Assembly (NCBI GenBank): GCA_963803155.1
Contig: CAWDMN010000054.1
Location: 36,851 to 100,850 of the forward strand
Origin: CAWDMN01 sp963803155
Lineage (GTDB): Bacteria; Acidobacteriota; Terriglobia; Versatilivoradales; Versatilivoraceae
Length of the DNA: 64,000 nucleotides
Direction: 5' to 3'
Below are positions 47,088 through 55,157 of this stretch, in pieces; the first letter of the stretch is position 1, and every line of letters begins with the position of its first letter. Both the position numbers and the translations under genes were made by a program. The notes under the pieces were generated by a model that did no database searches, was not told the origin of the DNA, and saw nothing but the letters and a program-made list of their open reading frames with translations.

Positions 47088-47957
47088 TCAGTTCGGTTGA
47101 TCCTCATTCTGAATGCTCGCCATCGTGGCCTGCACCCACTTCATGAAATGCGGCAACGCTTTTTCCGGCTCAGGAATTTCCGGATGCCAGCGTTTTTCCC
47201 ATTCAAAAGAAATGAAGCCCGAAAATTGCTTTTTCAACAAAAGTTCCAGAAGGTCCCGGGCGGGAAACCTTCCTTCTCCCATTAGGACCGGCTCCCAAAG
47301 CGGCACTGGATGGCCGGCAGCAGGCTTCTTACGGGGCGGCCGGGCATCTTTCAGATGGACATGTTGAATCTTCGACTCCAGCGCTTTTAATCCCAGCGCC
47401 GGGATTTCGTTGAATTCAGAGAATGCGTTGACTGGATCCCACAACACCCGCGCATTGTCGCTTCCAGCCATTTTGAGGATTTCCAGAGTATCGTCCGCCC
47501 GGGCAAAATCGCCATGGCTCTCCAGCCAGACTTGAACCTGGAGCGGTTCCCCAAGATCCGCCAGTTCCCGGAGGCCCTCGGCGATCCAACCACAAGTGGA
47601 GGCACGGTCGGCGCCCTCCTGAATCCGATCGCCGAAGACTCTGATGCCACGGGCGCCCAGCGCGGCGGCCAACTCCATCATGGCTTTCCCCATCTCCAAG
47701 GCCTGCCGCCGCATTCCTGCGTCAGGATGATGAAAGAAACAGCTGGTGTCCACGCACGGGACTTTCAAGCCAGCCTCATCAAGACGCCGCAGCGTGTCCT
47801 TCAATCCCCTGCCGTGAAATTCCGACCGCTGCCAGAGCCGGTCGTCGTTTTCGATAAAGCGGAGTTCAATCCCGTCAAATTTTTCTCTGTGGGCAAGTTC
47901 TATTACCTTTTCCAGGTTCCAGGCAGGGCAACCTAGGGTGGAAAAACTGATCTTCAT
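47088..47957 (-). CDS. Sugar phosphate isomerase/epimerase-like TIM-barrel protein
   Basis: Protein of 289 aa of the xylose-isomerase-like AP-endonuclease 2 superfamily. It starts KISFSTLGCPAWNLEKVIEL; metal ligands appear in VWLESHGDF (Glu), VLWDPVNAF (Asp), IQHVHLKDAR (His) and FISFEWEKRW (Glu). The ATG at 47957 follows GAGGTG; the longer frame adds 17 unlikely residues. It likely isomerises a keto sugar. It sits between a D-2-hydroxyacid dehydrogenase and an oxidoreductase gene on the same strand. Confidence 0.86.
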   Translation of the reverse strand: MKISFSTLGCPAWNLEKVIELAHREKFDGIELRFIENDDRLWQRSEFHGRGLKDTLRRLDEAGLKVPCVDTSCFFHHPDAGMRRQALEMGKAMMELAAALGARGIRVFGDRIQEGADRASTCGWIAEGLRELADLGEPLQVQVWLESHGDFARADDTLEILKMAGSDNARVLWDPVNAFSEFNEIPALGLKALESKIQHVHLKDARPPRKKPAAGHPVPLWEPVLMGEGRFPARDLLELLLKKQFSGFISFEWEKRWHPEIPEPEKALPHFMKWVQATMASIQNEDQPN

Positions 47958-48132
47958 GATGCACCTCGGGGAAGCGGTAATGGGTGATTGGTTATGAGTG
48001 ACATGCAACCATTGGCCAGATAATTCTCCTCGTCAGGCTTCAATGTATCAGAATTTAAAAAGGCACTTGGTGATTATTTTCCGCACTCTCGAAAAATGCT
48101 CCCGAGAACTTGAGAAATCTGATTCGAAGCCA

Positions 48133-49155
48133 TTAAGTCATTCGGTCCAGCATATCCGTGGTGACGCGGTTCAGCACTGCCTCTCCCCGGAAGAACCTTT
48201 CCAAATCAGCCAGGATGATGTCCGTCATTTCATAACGGACCGCCCGGGAGATCGCCCCGACATGGGGAGTCAGAATCGAGCCCCGCAAGCGCCGCAACGG
48301 ATGCCGCAAGGGCAAAGGTTCCACTGGATCGGTCACATCCACGGCGCAACGCAGCCGTCCGCGCTGGACCGCTTGAGTCAATGCCTCCAAATCCACCAGC
48401 CCCCCGCGCCCCACATTGATGACCGCCGCCCCGCGCGGAAGCAGGGAGAGCCGCCGGCGATTCAACAAACCTCGCGTTTCGTCGGTCAGAGCAGAGGCAA
48501 GAATCAGGAAGCGAGAGGATTTGAGGACCTCTTCCAACGACACAAATTGGACCGAATCAGATTTATACTGTTGCACCGTGACATATGGATCGTAAACCAG
48601 GAACCGCGTCCCGAAGGGTTGTAATAATTCGACGATGGCCTTTCCGATCCTCCCCAGCCCGATCAATCCCACTCTTTGGTTCAGAATGGTTTCTACCCCG
48701 GCTCCGGAAAGATGCAGTTCTTCATAGATCTTATTGGAGGCCTCCCGCAGGGCGTTGCGGTAATGGTCCACCTCGCGGGCCAGATAGAGCAAAAAAGTTA
48801 CAGCCAGCTCCGCTACATGCCTTGCCATGGGCGTGGCGGCATTGGTGATCGTCAGAGTCTCGAAAAGCGGGCGAGCAAAACGGGTCTTCACTTCCCCTCC
48901 GCAATGGCTGATGATCCGCAGATCCGGCGCCCACTCCAAAGCCGCCTCGGGGAATTTGGGGCTGTCCCAAGTGGTAATCAGCCCATCGGCTTCTCGAAGC
49001 TTTTGCCGCATCGGCCCATCGATAGTCCGTGAGGATAAACGATCCCACTGGCATAGGCCGCTCAGCTTCTCCTGGTGAACCTGCGTGAAGAAGGACTTGA
49101 AGAGCCTCTGATTCGAACAGACAAGTATCTTGGGTCTAGACCTGTTTCCGGGCAT
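48133..49155 (-). CDS. D-2-hydroxyacid dehydrogenase family protein
   Basis: Protein of 340 aa. NAD-binding GLIGLGRIGKAIVE and Arg in INVGRGGLVDLEA, then Glu in DPVEPLPLRHPL and His in LTPHVGAISRAVR complete the catalytic set. The ATG at 49155 is favoured; a GTG at 49176 is in frame. It begins 48 bp after the creatininase-like gene ends, suggesting an operon. It is a paralogue of 24796-25797. Confidence 0.87.
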   Translation of the reverse strand: MPGNRSRPKILVCSNQRLFKSFFTQVHQEKLSGLCQWDRLSSRTIDGPMRQKLREADGLITTWDSPKFPEAALEWAPDLRIISHCGGEVKTRFARPLFETLTITNAATPMARHVAELAVTFLLYLAREVDHYRNALREASNKIYEELHLSGAGVETILNQRVGLIGLGRIGKAIVELLQPFGTRFLVYDPYVTVQQYKSDSVQFVSLEEVLKSSRFLILASALTDETRGLLNRRRLSLLPRGAAVINVGRGGLVDLEALTQAVQRGRLRCAVDVTDPVEPLPLRHPLRRLRGSILTPHVGAISRAVRYEMTDIILADLERFFRGEAVLNRVTTDMLDRMT

Positions 49156-49203
49156 ATTTCGTATATCTCCCTCCACTGAATTATCTGGCCATTCTTACTA
49201 CGA

Positions 49204-50091
49204 TTATTCCAGACGGAAAAGTCTCTCTCGAACTAATTTGGCCAACCCCTCCACCTGCAAGTTGAAGCGGATCCGTCCTTCTTCGGCGGTGGCCTGATTG
49301 ACCGGGAACTCGTTGTAGATGGCCAGATCAGGTTCCTTTTGCCCATCATTGGCTTTGCGGTTGACCCGGTCACCATTCAGGAAAAGCATCATGCTGGTTT
49401 CATAGCCGCCGGCGTGATCTCCGCTTCTCCTGGGATTTCCTTCCTCAATCGCCGTATATTCCATGGTGAAAAACACCGGCTCTTTGCCTTCGGAGGTTTT
49501 TAGCTGGTAACAAATCTCGTCGAAGAGGTTTTGCTGGACGGGTGGATTATGTCCGGAAACTATGACTACCAGCTTGAATCCGCGGGCGAGATAATTACGG
49601 CAGGCATTCAGCATGAACTGCTTGAGCAGATCCGTATCAATGGGATAAAAAGAGCCTGGCAATTGAAAACCGGCTTCCGGGTCCATCCCCAATCCATACC
49701 CTTTCCCCACATCCCGATAGGCATCCGCGGCAAAATAAACGGCCGGCATGACCACGCCCCCAATTTTTTGGGCCGTTTCAATACAGAGGCGCTCGGCTTT
49801 GATCGCATCACAGCCGAGGGGATTCTGACGCCCATGCCACTCGAGTGTTCCGACCGGCTGAAAAGCCACCGGAAATTTTTCCTGGATTGACAAGAGTTCC
49901 CCTGGGCGCAGGAACTGGATGCGCACTTCCCGAGGGATGGGCTCTTGCGGAACAGCTTGTTTGACTCGCTCGGGTTCGTAGAATTTGTTCATGGGTTTCC
50001 TTTGCGCCTCAGCCGTCTGTGGTCCATCATATACCAGGGGCAGGAGCAGAAGAAGCAGAGGGCTCCACAGACACAGAGGCTTTGTTTTCAT
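49204..50091 (-). CDS. Exported creatininase-family amidohydrolase
   Basis: Protein of 295 aa with a Sec signal peptide (WSPLLLLLLPLVYDG, cut near AEA). The metal-binding creatininase motifs are LEWHGRQNPLGCDAIKAE, VVIVSGHNPPVQQ and SGDHAGGYETSMML. These enzymes open cyclic amides or formamides with zinc or manganese. Export is unusual for the family. GGGAGA precedes the ATG. It is the first gene of the minus-strand cluster running to 39986. Confidence 0.85.
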   Translation of the reverse strand: MKTKPLCLWSPLLLLLLPLVYDGPQTAEAQRKPMNKFYEPERVKQAVPQEPIPREVRIQFLRPGELLSIQEKFPVAFQPVGTLEWHGRQNPLGCDAIKAERLCIETAQKIGGVVMPAVYFAADAYRDVGKGYGLGMDPEAGFQLPGSFYPIDTDLLKQFMLNACRNYLARGFKLVVIVSGHNPPVQQNLFDEICYQLKTSEGKEPVFFTMEYTAIEEGNPRRSGDHAGGYETSMMLFLNGDRVNRKANDGQKEPDLAIYNEFPVNQATAEEGRIRFNLQVEGLAKLVRERLFRLE

Positions 50092-50444
50092 ATTTCGTCT
50101 CCCAAGAAAGTCCCAGCTATACGATTCCCCTCCTTGGACAAGGTTGTTAAATCCGCCCCGGCGGAAGGAGTGTCCGCCTTAGCGGACGGGGTGGTGCGAC
50201 TGCCTACCCTGGCCAGCATCGAACCACCCCCGTCCGTCCAGGGACGAACGGCCCCTTCCGCCGGGGCGGATTTAACAACCTTGTCCAAGGAGGGGCATCT
50301 TTTCCGAACCTGACGATTGAAGTTGAATATCTTTATCCTCTTGTTGAGCCAGCCACGCTGGCATGAGCGGCTCTTGAGAAAGCAGCTACCTCCCGCCTGG
50401 CGTTTGATTGCAGATTTCAGATCGCAGATTGCAAACTCTAGAAT
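50092..50444. other. Spacer with a giant palindrome and a CCAGCC-CTGGC repeat
   Basis: It contains the 42-bp-arm inverted repeat (50127-50295), a CCAGCC-CTGGC repeat copy (about 50330-50385) and an AT-rich minisatellite-like stretch (about 50408-50460). No gene. Confidence 0.6.
50127..50295. repeat. Perfect 42-bp inverted repeat with nested hairpins
   Basis: The left arm (50127-50168) starts CCCCTCCTTGGACAAGG and its exact reverse complement is at 50254-50295. The 85-nt interior folds further: GTCCGC/GCGGAC and GGGGTGGT/ACCACCCC. The structure lies upstream of the creatininase-like gene and could form a very stable cruciform or RNA hairpin. Confidence 0.9.
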
Positions 50445-50659
50445 TCATAATTCAGAATTTCCATCTCGCGACCATTTCCGTTCGGGTCGCAAATCCACCA
50501 CAGCTTCGTCAATCTGCCCGACATACTTGCCATCCGCCAGGATGTCGGCGGTAATGGCCACCCGTTCATAACAACCCTTCCAATTCTCCGGGATGGAAAC
50601 TTGAAGCGCTCCCCTGGCCTTTCCTTGGGACGGCCAACCGGAAAATGTAGAACAGTGAA
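50445..50659 (-). pseudogene. Possible C-terminal gene fragment
   Basis: An open frame reads IPENWKGCYERVAITADIL and ADGKYVGQIDEAVVDLRP, which looks like the C-terminal beta domain of an exported hydrolase. It has no start of its own and is directly downstream of the esterase gene. It may be a remnant; I cannot name the parent family. Confidence 0.3.
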
Positions 50660-51661
50660 TTACTCCGAATTCCCCTGGCTTCCGAGATGCCTTTTTAGAA
50701 AAGCCAAAACCTTTTGAAACGCAGCTTGAACCTGGGGATCTTCCCACTTGTCATCAAAGCCGTGCGCTCCATTTTTGATGACCACCAACTCGTGCGGGAC
50801 CCCTTTTCTTTCCATTTCCCGGGCCATCAGACTGGATTGCTCAAATGGCACGTCTTCATCGTTAGTCCCATGCAATAAAAGTGTCGGAGGGAAATCTCGA
50901 CCCACATTCTTTAATGGACAAAAGGGGATAAATGCAGAAGGGTTCCTGGCTGGATCGATTCCAACCACTTCCCAAGGCCATTGCCCGTTTTGCCGGCAAT
51001 AGAGATAAAAAGGCCAGCGGGCTTCTTCCGAGAGAGCCTCTGAAATTGGCTCTTTGCCGGTGGCGGCATACGCTTCTTTTTTGGATACAGGCTTCATCTT
51101 CAAATAGGTAGCCGAAGGACGGGTGTACCAGTCTCCAATAATGTCTCCATACCCATAAAAAGAGACGAGCGCTTTAGGACGAGGCTGGAGCCGGTAGCCT
51201 GAGATTAGCGTCAAGTATCCGCCCGCCGAATGCCCGACCACGGCAATCCGAGATCCATCCATTGAATAAAGACAGGGACCTTCCTGTTGTACCCAACGGT
51301 AGGCAGCCTCCAAATCCTCAAGGATTTTCGGCAATTTACTCTCCGGGGCCAGACGATAATCGATTGAGACCACGGTGTATCCCGCATTGAGGTAGAGATC
51401 GATCTGTTCTGGATGACTCGTCCCCCTGTGCCCGAAAATCAGCGCTCCACCGTGAATCCGCATCAACACCGGCTGCCTGAGTTTTCCCTGCCGATGGTAA
51501 ACATCCAAGCGGATAGGATGGTTCTCAACGGTGCGATAAATGTGAGTCTTTTTTAATGAGGCGGCTTGCTGCGCAAAAATTGTGCCATTGGCCGAGGATC
51601 CCCACCCGATGAAATAGACTGACCATCCCATGACGGCCAGGACCAGTAATCTCTTATTCAT
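50660..51661 (-). CDS. Exported alpha/beta-hydrolase (esterase/lipase of HSL type)
   Basis: Protein of 333 aa. The start at 51661 gives a signal peptide (NKRLLVLAVMGWSVYFIGW) and has GGGGAG upstream; the ORF extends further but without a ribosome site. Oxyanion motif MRIHGGALIFG, nucleophile GHSAGGYLT, acid in GTNDEDVPFE and His in KNGAHGFDD are all in order. It probably removes ester groups from glycans or lipids outside the cytoplasm. Confidence 0.88.
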   Translation of the reverse strand: MNKRLLVLAVMGWSVYFIGWGSSANGTIFAQQAASLKKTHIYRTVENHPIRLDVYHRQGKLRQPVLMRIHGGALIFGHRGTSHPEQIDLYLNAGYTVVSIDYRLAPESKLPKILEDLEAAYRWVQQEGPCLYSMDGSRIAVVGHSAGGYLTLISGYRLQPRPKALVSFYGYGDIIGDWYTRPSATYLKMKPVSKKEAYAATGKEPISEALSEEARWPFYLYCRQNGQWPWEVVGIDPARNPSAFIPFCPLKNVGRDFPPTLLLHGTNDEDVPFEQSSLMAREMERKGVPHELVVIKNGAHGFDDKWEDPQVQAAFQKVLAFLKRHLGSQGNSE

Positions 51662-51879
51662 GATTAGGCTCCCCAAGGATCTCGATGCTGGTCTGTCTTT
51701 GATTTCAGAAACAGTACAAATGAAAAGGAACAACGGCCATGGGATCAGTTATGCGGATTCTGTCATGCTTTTGGACTTAGACTTTTTAAGAGGTCAAGAT
51801 TAATAAAAGAAAACAATTAGTTAATCATTAAACTTTCCAATTCTAGCACATCATTATTTTTTTTGTCGCTTGATATCTT

Positions 51880-53451
51880 TCAGACTCCTTTTCGCCACCC
51901 ACGAGCATTGAACGATTTTAAATCAATTGTGAGAGACCCATCGGGATGGAGCGGTTGTTCACAAGCCCAATGGACTGGACGTCTGATTCCTTTGGTTTCA
52001 ATTTCAGCGCGCAATTTTAGTTTTTGTCCCTCGAATCCCTTGGGCAAAACAAAGGCAGCCTGACGAATCCTGCCACCGTGGGGGTGGCCGGCATCGAGGC
52101 TGCCCTCCATTTTGAGTTTTCCGTCCAGGCTCTCCAAGGAGAGCCGCAAGGCTCCTGGGATTCCGGCTACGCCTTCGTTGGTAATATTGACAATCACTTC
52201 GCTTGTTCCGTATCGTTTCCGTTGCCAGACCCAGGAAGGACGAATCCGGTATCCCATTCGCTTTTGAAGTGTGGCAAAGCCGCGAGGATAGCGTTCGTTA
52301 AACCGCTTGAGGTTTTCCCCTTCCGTCCACAAAGACCAGTAGTTCGCCCCCAGATCCAGCACATGCAGCATGGCTTTTTCGCGCAAATTGATTCCGGCCT
52401 CATCCAAGGGAATCCGATCGAGATTGTAATCGCGATAAGCGCCATCCTCCATGACGGCGGCCAACCAGGGTGGACGATTGGCCAGATTTTCAACCTGAAG
52501 GGGCTCTTCAATATCGAGGATGGAATCGGAGCGCAGCCAGCAGCCTTCACGCACACAAATGTCGTGAACTTCCCGATTGCCGACTTTGCTGATGTCCGGT
52601 TCGGTATTAACCGCCAGCGGAGTCTTCTTCCAGGCGTCGAGTTGCAGCCGAGTCATCCCCACCATGGTTTTCTCCGCGGTTGGGTAATCAGGAAAGGGAT
52701 TTTTCAGATCGCTCGTGTGCCCTTCCCCCCAGAAGCCGTACATCATTAAGTCCATAAACTCGATCGACGGGTGACCGTCGAACTCGGCCGCCAGCAATTC
52801 GTTCAATTCACGAAAGGCTTTTTGAAATTCGGGATGGTCATATTGAGGTTCACGATAATCAAAATTGCCGCCGGCCGCGGGGGAGCGGCCAATATTGGCA
52901 AAGGGGATTTTCTGCTGGAGGAAATCAGGTACCGCCAATTGCCGGGGTTGGAAGGCGGTGTTGGAGAGTTGGACGCGGAAGGCCACGCGTTGGCCAAACG
53001 ATTTGGCCGCATCCAGGGTCAACTTCCAGATTGGGATCAGATCGAGTTTCCCCGGCCGTTTTTGCACATCCCTCCAGTCGCATCGGATATATAAAACGTC
53101 CACAAATGGAAGCGATGCCATTTTTTCCACGTGGTCTTCCAGCGACTGTTTTCCGGCGCGGGCCGCCAGAGAAGGGCCACTTTCTTCCCACGTATAACCA
53201 CAGAGACCGAATCCATAGTTTCGCACGGGCTTCTCGGAAGCGGTAGTGCTGGCAATGGTGCGCCATCCCTCATCCTGCTCCACTCCGAAAGGGCCTTGGT
53301 TGAGTCGATCGGTGATTCGTGGCCCGGATCCAAAGTCGTATCCGCTCCAGAGATGGTCTGGCACATCGGCTTTGAGAAAGGATTTTTGACTTAATCCTAC
53401 TAGAGCTGCGCCAATTCCGCTGCATTTTAGAAAATCCCGTCGTGTGCTCAT
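51880..53451 (-). CDS. Tat-exported TIM-barrel glycoside-hydrolase-like protein
   Basis: Protein of 523 aa with a twin-arginine signal (STRRDFLKCSGIGAALVGL). The mature part has a barrel-like series: LPFVDVLYIRCDWRDVQ, FRVQLSNTAFQPRQ, SIEFMDLMMYGFWGEGHTSD and TPLAVNTEPDISKVG, with candidate acidic residues in FWGEGH and NTEPD. This recalls DUF4832/beta-galactosidase-like proteins. The last 140 residues are a beta-sandwich (YGTSEVIVNITNEGVAGIPG). Function not established; a glycosidase role is likely but unproven. Confidence 0.75.
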   Translation of the reverse strand: MSTRRDFLKCSGIGAALVGLSQKSFLKADVPDHLWSGYDFGSGPRITDRLNQGPFGVEQDEGWRTIASTTASEKPVRNYGFGLCGYTWEESGPSLAARAGKQSLEDHVEKMASLPFVDVLYIRCDWRDVQKRPGKLDLIPIWKLTLDAAKSFGQRVAFRVQLSNTAFQPRQLAVPDFLQQKIPFANIGRSPAAGGNFDYREPQYDHPEFQKAFRELNELLAAEFDGHPSIEFMDLMMYGFWGEGHTSDLKNPFPDYPTAEKTMVGMTRLQLDAWKKTPLAVNTEPDISKVGNREVHDICVREGCWLRSDSILDIEEPLQVENLANRPPWLAAVMEDGAYRDYNLDRIPLDEAGINLREKAMLHVLDLGANYWSLWTEGENLKRFNERYPRGFATLQKRMGYRIRPSWVWQRKRYGTSEVIVNITNEGVAGIPGALRLSLESLDGKLKMEGSLDAGHPHGGRIRQAAFVLPKGFEGQKLKLRAEIETKGIRRPVHWACEQPLHPDGSLTIDLKSFNARGWRKGV

Positions 53452-53505
53452 TTCTCTCTCCTAATTCCCCAAACGAAGGCATCGATTCATGTCTATCTTT
53501 CAGGG

Positions 53506-53967
53506 TCAATGAGAAATAGTCCCTGGAGAAATGATTTCCGTCAAGATATTAATAATTCGCCACTCTCCGTTCAGTTTGCCCAATTGCAGATAATCCACAA
53601 ACTTGCCTGAAATCACTTTGGCTGACGCCATATTCCCGGATATATCCAAGACTCGAATCTGAAACTTCGTTCTTCCTTTGGGCGACTGACTGATCCCGGC
53701 CCGCGCGGAATCCATTAATCCTTGCCGGTTGACAAGGTCCAAGACCAATTTGCCTGTACCTGGCAAAGGGATCAATCCCCTTTTGACTATTTCCGGATGC
53801 AAGACTTGATTCAGACGATCAGCCTTCCCCTCATAACACCCCTCGGCATAATATTGAGCTACGTTCAAAATAGCTTCCCGCTCAAGCAAGATGGAAGGTT
53901 TCGGCTGAGCCATCAGACAAGAGGCCAACTGTCCGATCAATGAAATCATCAAAATTAATTTTCTCAT
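53506..53967 (-). CDS. Exported NTF2-like (lumazine-binding type) protein
   Basis: Protein of 153 aa with a Sec signal peptide (RKLILMISLIGQLASCLM). The body matches the NTF2-like fold of putative lumazine-binding proteins: REAILNVAQYYAEGCYEGKADRLNQVLHP, then IRVLDISGNMASAKVIS and FVDYLQLGKLNGEWRIINILT. It may bind or turn over a small molecule; no catalytic residues can be assigned. It is 54 bp upstream of the Tat-exported barrel gene on the same strand. Confidence 0.8.
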   Translation of the reverse strand: MRKLILMISLIGQLASCLMAQPKPSILLEREAILNVAQYYAEGCYEGKADRLNQVLHPEIVKRGLIPLPGTGKLVLDLVNRQGLMDSARAGISQSPKGRTKFQIRVLDISGNMASAKVISGKFVDYLQLGKLNGEWRIINILTEIISPGTISH

Positions 53968-54519
53968 TTGCCCATACCTGGAAACGATTTAATTTCTTTG
54001 GCTTATCGCAACTGGAAGGAAACCAGATTGGCTTGCGGCCAATAGGGGCAGATTACAATTTTACGCAATCCTTCCCTTCTATGGTAAAAGCGTAAAATGG
54101 GTCCGAAAAGTGGAATGAGGAGATGGTTTTCTCGGAGGCTGGTTGCCAAAAAAAGAAATCACACAGACAAGGTGGGGCAGACCTCCAGTCTGCTAATTCC
54201 TTCCCACTTTGCAGAGCGGTCTGCGTCAGCCCGGCGCTGGGGGCAGAGTTCCCCGCAACTAACAGCCGGAGGCCTGCCCCTGGAGTTTCAACAATATTAG
54301 GCCGATACTGCTTTTGGCTACCGCGAAGCGGTTGGGGAGATTAGCCTGTGCGAGACTTCGTCTCGTTTCCTTAAGGATCGGCGGTACAATCCACTGGCTA
54401 CTTGAACCATTATCGTGGGCATTTGCAGCCTCGGTAAATTCCGAGACGGCGTTTCATGCCGCGCACCACAGGTCTCGATCCGTTTTCACCTCTGCTGCAC
54501 CCGGAACGGGTGCTGGAGA
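53968..54519. other. Gene-free left flank of the REP-transposase element
   Basis: No gene. It contains GGGGCAGACCTCCAGTCTGC near 54175, a GGAGGCCTGCCCC block near 54267-54280, GGAGTTTCAACA at 54282-54293 and a CTACCGCGAAGCGG hairpin near 54320. Confidence 0.5.
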
Positions 54520-54969
54520 TCATCCCCAAATATATCTCTCGTCGTATTGAACGCCTGACTCTTCCAAAATCTCCCGGTATTCCTCCTGAAAAGTCCGATG
54601 CCGATGATGCTCTTCTTGATTCTTAATGTATTGTTTTACGACCTCTATTTGCGAGGGGCTAACGGTCAATGCGGCTTAACCGATTTGCCAGGCAAATTTC
54701 GAATGATGTAATTCATCATGGACCCAAACGGAAGAACCTCGTTTCACATCATGAACCATATCCGCGATTGTCTGAGTGGCGCGGAAACCCGCCAAAATAT
54801 GGACATGATCCGTAACGCCACCAATGGATTCAGGAATAACATCCATTTTATGCAAAATACCTCCCATGTATGCAGGAAGACGATCACGCCAGTTCCGTTC
54901 AATGAGGGGGATACGATCCTTGGTGCTGAAGATAAGATGACAATGGAGAGCCAAATAGGCAGAGGCCAT
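54520..54969 (-). pseudogene. REP-associated (Y1/IS200-like) transposase with one nonsense codon
   Basis: The frame from ATG 54969 encodes SAYLALHCHLIFSTKDRIPL, the HUH motif TDHVHILAGF and KFAWQIG. A TAA then stands at 54676-54678, where the family has Tyr. After this single stop the same frame continues with TVSPSQIEVVKQYIKNQEEHH, including the catalytic-Tyr region, and ends DERYIWG at 54520. Length without the stop is 149 aa, normal for the family. It is therefore inactivated by one substitution. Confidence 0.85.
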
Positions 54970-55021
54970 GCTAATCCTCCTGCACTCCTTTGGAGTGCGC
55001 GCCTAATTCGGGCCCACTTTA

Positions 55022-55060
55022 CTTGGGGTAAGAGAGCACAAAACGCTCTCTTACCCCAAG
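55022..55060. repeat. Perfect 16-bp hairpin upstream of the dead transposase
   Basis: CTTGGGGTAAGAGAGC and its exact complement enclose 7 nt. It lies 53 bp before the transposase start and may be a REP recognition hairpin. Confidence 0.7.
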
Positions 55061-55157
55061 CTAATATCCCTTACCGCTTCGCGGTAAAAATGTTGAAACT
55101 CCGGTAACAGGCTGGAGGCCTGCCCCACTGAAAAGTGAGTTTATAAAGGGAATCCAA

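Larger units (their letters stand above)
54260..55127. mobile_element. REP-type element bracketed by repeats, carrying a dead transposase
   Basis: Direct repeats TAACAG..GGAGGCCTGCCCC at about 54260-54280 and 55106-55127 frame inverted copies of GGAGTTTCAACA (54282-54293) and TGTTGAAACTCC (55091-55102). Further inward are mirror-placed CCGCGAAGCGG / CCGCTTCGCGG hairpins. The unit encloses the transposase remnant at 54520-54969, as expected for a REP-associated tyrosine transposase. Confidence 0.6.
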
